From Polaribacter sp. MED152 (GTDB lineage Bacteria > Bacteroidota > Bacteroidia > Flavobacteriales > Flavobacteriaceae): a stretch of 64,000 bases of DNA. The translations under genes were made by a program, and so were the position numbers. The DNA is taken from the NCBI RefSeq assembly GCF_000152945.2, contig NC_020830.1, positions 1,436,501 to 1,500,500 of the forward strand, given 5' to 3'. Of this stretch, positions 57,726 to 64,000 are shown in pieces. Under the pieces are notes generated by a model. It ran no database searches. It worked only from the letters and a program-made list of their open reading frames with translations, and was not told the origin of the DNA. Within the stretch, counting starts at the first letter, position 1; the number at the start of each line of letters is the position of its first letter.

Positions 57726-59492
57726 ATGAAAAACTTATTAGCCAACATATCAAATCCTTCAGATTTAAGAAAACTGAATGCAGATCAATTGCCTGAATTG
57801 GCAAAAGATTTAAGAGCTTTTATTATAGATATTGTGGCTACAAAAGAAGGTCATTTAGGAGCAAGCTTAGGTGTTGTGGAATTAACTATTGCACTTCATT
57901 ATTTATTTGACACTCCTAATGATTTATTAGTTTGGGATGTAGGTCATCAAGCTTATGGCCATAAAATTTTAACCGATAGAAAAGCAGTTTTTCATACCAA
58001 TAGACAATTTAAAGGCATTGCAGGATTTCCTTCTAGACAAGAAAGCAACTTTGATACTTTTGGTGTTGGCCACTCCTCTACATCTATTTCTGCAGCTTTA
58101 GGCATGGCTATAGCATCAAATTTAAAAGGTGAAACAAATAAACATCATATTGCTGTTATTGGAGATGCTTCTATTGCAAGTGGAATGGCTTTTGAAGCCT
58201 TAAATCATGCAGGAGTTTCTAAAGCAAACATCCTCATTATTTTAAATGATAATGCAATAGGTATAGACCCTTCAGTAGGTGCTTTAAAAGAATATTTAAC
58301 ACGAGTTAAGACTGATAAAAAATTAGCAGCCCAGAACAACATTATCAAAGCCTTAAATTTTGATTATTCAGGTCCTGTAGATGGCCATGATATACCTAAA
58401 TTACTCGCGGAATTAGATCGATTAAAACAGGTTAAGGGCCCTAAATTTTTGCACGTTATTACTACCAAAGGTAAAGGTTTACAAAAGGCAGAGGAAGATC
58501 AAATTACCTATCATGCACCAGGAAAATTTGATAAAATTTCTGGTGAGCGATTGCCTAAAGAGGCTAATTCATTCACCAAGTATCAAGACGTATTTGGTAA
58601 AACTGTTTTAGAATTGGCTAAAAAGAACTCTAAAATTGTAGCAATTACGCCAGCAATGTTAACTGGTAGTTCGCTTAAGTTAATGATGCAAGAATTACCA
58701 AATAGAACTTTTGATGTTGGTATTGCAGAACAACATGCAGTTACGCTTGCAGCAGGAATGGCTACTCAGGGTTTAGTGCCCTTTTGTAATATCTATTCTA
58801 CATTTTTACAGCGAGCTTATGATCAGGTCATACATGATGTTGCCCTGCAAAATTTACCTGTAATTTTTTGCTTGGATAGAGCTGGTTTGGTTGGTGAAGA
58901 TGGTGCCACGCATCATGGTGTTTTTGATATTGCTTACTTAAGGTGTATTCCTAATTTAATTGTTTTTGCTCCTAGAAATGAAATTGAATTGCGAAATATT
59001 TTATACACAGCTCAGCTTGGTTTAGAAAATCCGATTGCAATTAGATATCCTAGAGGATATGGAAAAATTAAAAATTGGGAAGTAGCGTATTCTAAAATTG
59101 AAATAGGCAAAGGGTTTTGCCTAAAAGAAGGATCTGAAATAGCAGTACTTTCTGTTGGTACTATTAGTGAAAATATTATAGAAGCCATTGCAAACTCAAA
59201 TAATAAAGAGACCATTGCTCATTATGATATGCGTTTCGTAAAACCATTAGATGAAAAGTTATTAGAAACCATATTCCACAAATTTTCTAAAATTATTACC
59301 ATAGAAGATGGCACAGTAAAAGGTGGCTTTGGTTCAGCTATTGTAGAATTTGCTGCCAAAAATAGTTTTAAAAACGATATTAAAATAATTGGAGTTCCTG
59401 ATAATTTTATAACGCATGGAAGCATTTTAGAGTTACAAAAAGAAATAGGTTTAGATGTTAAATCTTTAACTAAATTATTTTCTAAAACATAA
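57726..59492 (+). CDS. dxs: 1-deoxy-D-xylulose-5-phosphate synthase
   Basis: A 588-residue thiamine diphosphate enzyme that condenses pyruvate and glyceraldehyde-3-phosphate, the first step of the MEP isoprenoid pathway. The ThDP/Mg motif is GDASIASGMAFEALNHAG to ILNDN; GHQAYGHKIL, FGVGHSSTSISA and DVGIAEQHAVTLAAG are further hallmarks. The ATG at 57726 (MKNLLANISNPSDLR) is chosen; an in-frame extension to 57621 overlaps tadA and is not conserved in character. It is a little shorter than E. coli Dxs (620), usual for this phylum. Confidence 0.96.
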   Translation: MKNLLANISNPSDLRKLNADQLPELAKDLRAFIIDIVATKEGHLGASLGVVELTIALHYLFDTPNDLLVWDVGHQAYGHKILTDRKAVFHTNRQFKGIAGFPSRQESNFDTFGVGHSSTSISAALGMAIASNLKGETNKHHIAVIGDASIASGMAFEALNHAGVSKANILIILNDNAIGIDPSVGALKEYLTRVKTDKKLAAQNNIIKALNFDYSGPVDGHDIPKLLAELDRLKQVKGPKFLHVITTKGKGLQKAEEDQITYHAPGKFDKISGERLPKEANSFTKYQDVFGKTVLELAKKNSKIVAITPAMLTGSSLKLMMQELPNRTFDVGIAEQHAVTLAAGMATQGLVPFCNIYSTFLQRAYDQVIHDVALQNLPVIFCLDRAGLVGEDGATHHGVFDIAYLRCIPNLIVFAPRNEIELRNILYTAQLGLENPIAIRYPRGYGKIKNWEVAYSKIEIGKGFCLKEGSEIAVLSVGTISENIIEAIANSNNKETIAHYDMRFVKPLDEKLLETIFHKFSKIITIEDGTVKGGFGSAIVEFAAKNSFKNDIKIIGVPDNFITHGSILELQKEIGLDVKSLTKLFSKT

Positions 59493-59524
59493 AAAAAAGG
59501 CACTTTAAAAGTGCCTTTTTTTTG
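59491..59524. terminator. Bidirectional Rho-independent terminator
   Basis: A near-perfect palindrome AAAAGGCACTTTTAAAAGTGCCTTTT centred at about 59508 with A and T runs; arms GGCACTTT and AAAGTGCC. It serves dxs (plus) and the large T9SS protein gene (minus). Confidence 0.9.
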
Positions 59525-59541
59525 TGGTAATCAACAGTTAT

Positions 59542-62500
59542 TTATTGAATAATTATTTTCTTAGAAGTCCTTACTCCTTTATCATCAATTAAATTCAGAA
59601 TGTACATCCCTGCATTTAAATTAATGCTCATCTGCTTTTCTTTCTGTGAGCTAAAATCTACAGAAGAATTATAAGCTTCTCTTCCAGAAACATCATATAT
59701 TTTAATTTTTGTTTTTGCAAAACTTTCACCTGCGTAAATAGTAAAATTACCATTTGAAACTGTTGGATATACTGCAAACAACTCTTTATTATCAATAACA
59801 TCTTGTACAGAAGCTGTTGCTGCATTTATAGATTTTATGGCCCAACCATATGAATTTACACCTGCATCTGTAACCAATCTAAATCTGAAAACTACAGTTT
59901 GCCCAGCAACTAAACCTTTATCAATTAAATTGATGGTTTGCGTTTTAAAAAGATTGTCTGTATAAACTGCAAAAGGATCATTATAGGTACTTAACCAATC
60001 AGAGTATCTTCTAGCATCATACTTATCTAAAGTTACCCAGTTTTGTAAATCTGTAGAAGCTTCTATAGTTACATAATCGTAGAAAGAAGTTAAATCAGCC
60101 AAATTATCTGTATACGGTTCTACAATTGCAACATCTGTATAGGTTAAGGTATTACTACCTTGAGAAATAACTAGAGGCTGCTTTAAAATGGTAGTATACG
60201 TTTTATTGGCAACATAAGGATGTTCTGCTGAATTTAAAACATCTTCTGTAAAATAAAGTGCATTATCAATTTTAAAGCCACCATCTAAAGTATACACGTC
60301 AGATTCTTCGAACTGTGCAATATTTACATTGGAAGCTGGCGCATTAAAGTTAATAATATTCACAAACTCTTCAGCAATACCAGTTTCTAAACCAACATTA
60401 TCATCAAAAAGTTGCACTCCAATTTTATGAGTTCCTTCAGATAATGCTGCTGTTTCAAAAGTATAAGTTACACCTGTAGTATAATCTTGAATTACTTGAT
60501 CTACTTCTACATCATCTACAAAAAACTTAGCTCTTGTTACATCTTCTACAGTTGCATTGTATTCTACAATTGTACTTGAATCATCAATACCTTTTTGTCT
60601 TAAAGCAACATCTGGCGCTACTAAATATGCAGGCAAAGTATAACTTGCTAATTCTGTTACTGTAGCAGACCAAACTCCTCTACCATAAGTTGAAATCACA
60701 ACTTGATCGTTTACGATTCTTAGATCGTAAGTAGCCACAGGTATAAAGCCATCAACCATATTCCAAGTTGTACCACCATCTAACGTTTCTACAATACCAA
60801 TATCTGTACCTGCCCAAATTACATTTTCATCAAAAGGCATCTCTAAAACACAGTGAACTGCTACATCTGGAAAACCTCTTAACTCTCTATTTGCAAAGCC
60901 AGAAATATCTGTCCAAGTCTGACCTAAATCTTCTGTTTTTAAAATTTTTGCTGCACCTTGAGAAGCGAATGAAACGTAAGCTCTGTTTGCTTCTGTGTAA
61001 GAAGGAGCAATTCCTGTAATGAATAAGTTTTGATCTCCATTTGGATTGTCATATACGCCTGTTGCACTAAATGTTTGACCATTGTCTTGTGATACATGCA
61101 TTACATAAGAACCACTTTCTGTCATTGCTGCACCTGCCCAAACTATATTTGGGTTTGCAGTAGATGATTCTACATTTAAAGCACTAGAAGCACTTGGTGC
61201 AAAATTATTAGAAATACTACTTAATCTCCAAAAACCACCAAAATCTGTAGATCTCCAAACTCCGTTTGTTGAAATTGCAAATACTACATTTGGATTGTTA
61301 TCTACATTAGATAATTTCGAGTAAAAAGGAGATAAACTTCCATTTCCTGAATCATCAAAACTAGTTAATGCTCCATTATAATCTATATATCTACCAATAT
61401 TACCATAGTTTTGAGAAGCTACTATAAAATTACCTGGTTTGTTGTAATGCCAAACAGCTTCAAAACCATCTCCCCCTAATATTTTTTGATACGATTTTGT
61501 AATGCTTGAATTGTCTCCAGAAGAAATCCAAGAACCATTATCTTGAGCACCTGCTATATAATTGTCTTCTCCATTTTGTTTTGTAGCTGCATAAAATTGA
61601 GTACTATTTTTACCTGCTACAGTTGCAGACCAAGAACCATCTATAGCCCCTGGATTTACACTAAAATCTGTGCTATAAACTCCACCATCATTTGCCAACA
61701 AAATTCGAAATTCTTGATTGTTTCCAAGAATATAACTCATTCCATGCTGATCTACGTGAACTTCATCATTTATTTGAGTGCTGTCATAACCAGATGCTAT
61801 CGATTGAAAACTAAAAGTAGTACCAGTTACAGTTACTTTAAAGACAGCTACACCACCAACATAGAACGTATTTACATCATAAGGATGTGCCATGATAATA
61901 TTATCATACCAACCTTGACCTGTAACTAAATTTGCATTAGGACTTGTGGTTGTTAACTTTGTATATGACTCCCCTTTATCTGAAGAAACATAAAAATCTG
62001 TATTGGTATAAGTACCACCACTTGCAGAATAAACACTTAAATAAATGTAATTGCTATCTGCAGCAGATACTGCCAATTCAAAACGACCATGACTTGGGTT
62101 AAAATTGGCTCTATCAAAAGAAGTAGACCAAGTTAAACCACCATCTGTGCTTTTTACGATTCCGAAATTACCCACTGAACCATACTGAATATTAAAATCT
62201 GTAGGATCTGCATCTAAATCTTCTACAGTATCAGAAGAAACATAGGTTTGAGACCAAGTAGCACCACCATCTGTAGTTCTATAAATTCCGCTAGTTGTAC
62301 CTACAAGTACATTGTTTTTATCAGTTGGATTAAGTATAATTCTTCCTACATCTCCAAAATTAGCGGTATTTGGCAAATTAGTCCAAGTAGCACCACCATC
62401 TGTAGTTTTATAAACACCTGAGCCACCAATAGCACCCAAATTACCATAAGGTTCTCCTGTACCTACATATAGCGTGTTTTTGTCTTGAGGACTAATAACG

Positions 62501-62994
62501 ATTGTTGATGTTGCCAAGTTAGGAATTGTACTATCTGTTATATTCGTAAACGTAGTTCCTGCATCTTCTGTAAGCCAAACTCCACCACCTACTGTACCAA
62601 AAAACCATCTGTTTGCATCTGTAGGATCTACTGCTATACCTCTAGTTCTTCCTGGTACGTTTGCAGGCCCTCTTTCCGTAAAAACGGCTGTAATTTCTTT
62701 GGCACTTTTGCTAGGTATTCTTCGTTTTCTAGCCTTTTTAAATTCTTCTATTAAATAGCCATTTTTATAAGTAGATTTTTCAGCATCAATAGGTTTTCTA
62801 ATTTCCTTTTGATAATCTGCCATGTGTTCAATACCCTTTTTAAGTCTTGTATTTGGACTTTTCTTCGTCTTCTTTTCATTAATAACTTTAATTTTAGTTT
62901 CAGAAGAAGTTTTAGTTTCTTGCTTGTTTTCTATATTACAAGAAATAGAGATTACACTTAAAAGTGCTATTAAAAGGTAGTTAACTTTTTTCAT
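59542..62994 (-). CDS. Large BNR/Asp-box repeat protein with T9SS type A sorting domain and lipobox-like N-terminus
   Basis: A 1150-residue surface protein. The N-terminus ends a hydrophobic stretch with SVISISC (Cys19), which looks like a lipoprotein signal. A Lys-rich segment (about 25-100) follows, then sortilin/BNR-type propeller repeats (about 105-760) with Asp-boxes such as TTDGGATW and STDGGLTW. Ig-like and beta-sandwich regions fill about 780-1065. The C-terminus is a T9SS domain (IKIYDVSGREAYNSS, MYILNLIDDKGVRTSKKIII). Such proteins are displayed on the surface, often binding or cutting glycans or peptides; activity is not predictable. It follows a small lipoprotein gene without a gap (TAAATG). 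Confidence 0.82.
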   Translation of the reverse strand: MKKVNYLLIALLSVISISCNIENKQETKTSSETKIKVINEKKTKKSPNTRLKKGIEHMADYQKEIRKPIDAEKSTYKNGYLIEEFKKARKRRIPSKSAKEITAVFTERGPANVPGRTRGIAVDPTDANRWFFGTVGGGVWLTEDAGTTFTNITDSTIPNLATSTIVISPQDKNTLYVGTGEPYGNLGAIGGSGVYKTTDGGATWTNLPNTANFGDVGRIILNPTDKNNVLVGTTSGIYRTTDGGATWSQTYVSSDTVEDLDADPTDFNIQYGSVGNFGIVKSTDGGLTWSTSFDRANFNPSHGRFELAVSAADSNYIYLSVYSASGGTYTNTDFYVSSDKGESYTKLTTTSPNANLVTGQGWYDNIIMAHPYDVNTFYVGGVAVFKVTVTGTTFSFQSIASGYDSTQINDEVHVDQHGMSYILGNNQEFRILLANDGGVYSTDFSVNPGAIDGSWSATVAGKNSTQFYAATKQNGEDNYIAGAQDNGSWISSGDNSSITKSYQKILGGDGFEAVWHYNKPGNFIVASQNYGNIGRYIDYNGALTSFDDSGNGSLSPFYSKLSNVDNNPNVVFAISTNGVWRSTDFGGFWRLSSISNNFAPSASSALNVESSTANPNIVWAGAAMTESGSYVMHVSQDNGQTFSATGVYDNPNGDQNLFITGIAPSYTEANRAYVSFASQGAAKILKTEDLGQTWTDISGFANRELRGFPDVAVHCVLEMPFDENVIWAGTDIGIVETLDGGTTWNMVDGFIPVATYDLRIVNDQVVISTYGRGVWSATVTELASYTLPAYLVAPDVALRQKGIDDSSTIVEYNATVEDVTRAKFFVDDVEVDQVIQDYTTGVTYTFETAALSEGTHKIGVQLFDDNVGLETGIAEEFVNIINFNAPASNVNIAQFEESDVYTLDGGFKIDNALYFTEDVLNSAEHPYVANKTYTTILKQPLVISQGSNTLTYTDVAIVEPYTDNLADLTSFYDYVTIEASTDLQNWVTLDKYDARRYSDWLSTYNDPFAVYTDNLFKTQTINLIDKGLVAGQTVVFRFRLVTDAGVNSYGWAIKSINAATASVQDVIDNKELFAVYPTVSNGNFTIYAGESFAKTKIKIYDVSGREAYNSSVDFSSQKEKQMSINLNAGMYILNLIDDKGVRTSKKIIIQ

Positions 62995-63399
62995 TTATTT
63001 TATTTCTATTATTATACTATTCTCTTTATTCTTTGAATCATTTTCTAACAAAACACCATCATTATCCTGTTTAATCATTCCTATATGTGGGTATCCTATT
63101 AACTGTGTATTTGAATGCCAAATCAATTTTGTGCCCTCGAACTTGCCTGTTTTTATTACTTTTTTATCATCTGCATTTAAAACTTTATAATCGATAATTT
63201 TTCTTGCAGTTAAATCGTTTTTATAACTTGTAATTAAAATATAGGTTTTGTTATTGTTGTAATTCTGCTCTACAATCATGTCTTTGCTAGTAGTTTCTAT
63301 AATTTGCTCTGAATCAGTAGATAATTTATTGCATTTGCATGAAGTAAGAAAGCAAAATAATAGTAGCAATTTTAAGGGTAAACTTACTCTTTTTAGCAT
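62995..63399 (-). CDS. Hypothetical lipoprotein
   Basis: I do not recognise this 134-residue protein. It has a lipoprotein signal (LLLLFCFLTSC, lipidated Cys at about 21) followed by KCNK and a mature part rich in Lys, Asn and Thr with several beta strands (TYILITSYKND, KVIKTGKFEG, KLIWHSNTQL). The stop codon is directly followed by the ATG of the large T9SS protein gene, so the two are one operon and may work together at the cell surface (inference). Confidence 0.65.
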   Translation of the reverse strand: MLKRVSLPLKLLLLFCFLTSCKCNKLSTDSEQIIETTSKDMIVEQNYNNNKTYILITSYKNDLTARKIIDYKVLNADDKKVIKTGKFEGTKLIWHSNTQLIGYPHIGMIKQDNDGVLLENDSKNKENSIIIEIK

Positions 63400-63527
63400 T
63401 TTTTATTGAGTATTTGATATTTCTAGTAAAAATAAAGCTAAAAACTTAAAACTAAATCAAGATAATTGTTAATTTTTTAGCTTTTCCTAATTTTTAGCTT
63501 AACCAAAAAGTCAAATTATGGTAAACA

Positions 63528-63560
63528 AAAAAAGGAGGCTATTAAGCCTCCTTTTTTTGT
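63528..63560 (-). terminator. Terminator of the 140-residue lipoprotein gene
   Basis: AAAGGAGGCT pairs with AAGCCTCCTTT around a short A/T loop (centre about 63543); on the minus strand it ends in TTTTTTTGTTT. It lies 15 bases after the stop codon at 63575. Confidence 0.88.
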
Positions 63561-63574
63561 TTTAAAATCAACTA

Positions 63575-63997
63575 TTATCTAGGTATATCATCCATAGAAA
63601 TTTTTCTATCAATAGTATATTTAGCATATTTAATTTTATTGTTTTTCTTGTAAGATAAAACAACTTCATTCGGTTGTAATTCAAAAGGAAAATCTTCGTT
63701 TGCTTTTAACGTAAGTTCTTTATTGATACTACCTGAAATACTAAACTTTTCTGTATTCTTTTTAGAAGGTACAATTTGGTTTTTAAAATAGATAGCCATC
63801 AACTCATAAGTATTTGTATCAAACTTATTAAAGTTTAGATTTACTTGAATGTAGGCATCCTCATCTGCAATTGCAGGTGGAATTTCTTTATAAATCCCTT
63901 CTTTTAATTGCAAATCGTAGTCTTTTACCAAAGTATAGTCTTGCGATTTACAACCAAACATTAAAACCACTAAAAAGAATGAAAATAGAATTCTCAT
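63575..63997 (-). CDS. Hypothetical lipoprotein
   Basis: A 140-residue protein with a short lipoprotein signal (SFFLVVLMFGC, Cys16) followed by KSQDYTLVKDYDLQL. The mature part is a beta-rich domain (KEIPPAIADEDAYIQVNLNF, then ELTLKANEDFPFELQPNEVVLSYK, each cited in part) that I do not recognise. The ATG is at 63995-63997, three bases from the window edge, so its promoter and any upstream partner cannot be seen. It has its own terminator, separating it from the downstream lipoprotein/T9SS operon. Confidence 0.65.
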   Translation of the reverse strand: MRILFSFFLVVLMFGCKSQDYTLVKDYDLQLKEGIYKEIPPAIADEDAYIQVNLNFNKFDTNTYELMAIYFKNQIVPSKKNTEKFSISGSINKELTLKANEDFPFELQPNEVVLSYKKNNKIKYAKYTIDRKISMDDIPR

Positions 63998-64000
63998 AGG

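Noticed and set aside
61543..61929. Plus-strand 128-residue frame opposite the large T9SS gene
   Set aside because: Cys/Ile/Thr-rich shadow translation; the minus-strand gene has clear Asp-box repeats here.
62100..62420. DNA-level repetition in the T9SS gene (recurrent caccaccatctgt stretches)
   Set aside because: These encode Asp-box residues of protein repeats, so the repetition is explained by coding sequence.
1..64000. tRNA, rRNA, riboswitch, insertion sequence, prophage, integrase or CRISPR features
   Set aside because: Intergenic regions are short and none shows a cloverleaf, conserved riboswitch core, transposase reading frame or spaced repeats; no stretch above 300 bases lacks a gene.

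Overview
The window is a contiguous chromosomal segment of a bacterium of the phylum Bacteroidota, most likely a marine member of the Flavobacteriaceae (Polaribacter/Tenacibaculum-like; the genus is a guess). The evidence is the strongly AT-rich sequence, promoters of the Bacteroidota type (-7 box TAnnTTTG, often with TTG/TTTG about 17-21 bases upstream), the near absence of Shine-Dalgarno sequences, two proteins with a type IX secretion (T9SS) C-terminal sorting domain, DUF2490, DUF3667 and DUF4407 proteins, an M56 peptidase paired with a BlaI-type repressor, and a FeoA-FeoB-FeoB-associated-peptide operon. I see no insertion sequence, prophage, CRISPR array, rRNA or tRNA.

Layout. 1-2.7 kb: the end of an OmpA-like gene, then a minus-strand operon (cyclophilin lipoprotein, PepSY-like protein, DUF2490 protein). 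2.8-5.6 kb: a BlaI-like repressor and M56 sensor peptidase whose control region holds three operator-like sites. 5.7-14.1 kb: DUF4407 protein, a predicted small RNA antisense to the flanking genes, lysS, glsA, DUF3667 protein, rsmG, a fatty acid desaturase, an aminotransferase and a small membrane protein. 14.3-16.9 kb: a secreted T9SS protein. 17.1-32.6 kb: the complete minus-strand division and cell wall (dcw) cluster, in transcription order mraZ-rsmH-ftsL-ftsI-murE-mraY-murD-ftsW-murG-murC-ftsQ-ftsA-ftsZ, headed by three 10-bp MraZ-type operator repeats. 32.8-36.7 kb: alpha/beta hydrolase, engB, an RluA-type pseudouridine synthase, an AlkB-like membrane monooxygenase and a nitroreductase. 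36.7-41.7 kb: a penicillin-acylase-family enzyme, then a sugar aminotransferase/galE group. 41.7-47.3 kb: DUF2911 protein, the feo iron uptake operon, an SCO protein, rseP and a 51-residue zinc-ribbon gene. 47.4-54.6 kb: a JmjC/cupin protein, a TonB-dependent receptor divergent from a MocR-type regulator, an orphan UmuD-like protein, an aspartyl protease with a PDZ domain, and a DUF2975/XRE pair. 54.6-64 kb: an S9 peptidase, tadA, dxs, a large BNR-repeat T9SS protein and two lipoproteins.

Most of the window is core chromosome. The dcw genes act together in peptidoglycan precursor synthesis and septum assembly; lysS, rsmG, engB, the pseudouridine synthase and tadA serve translation. The less ordinary signals are regulatory or sequence-level: a compact four-hairpin RNA with its own promoter and terminator (about 6796-6909), a perfect palindrome filling the spacer of the feoAB promoter, BlaI-type operators that enclose the -7 boxes of two divergent promoters, a MocR-type regulator that appears to have lost the PLP-binding lysine, a UmuD-like protein without UmuC, and a very large T9SS cargo whose N-terminus looks like a lipoprotein signal.
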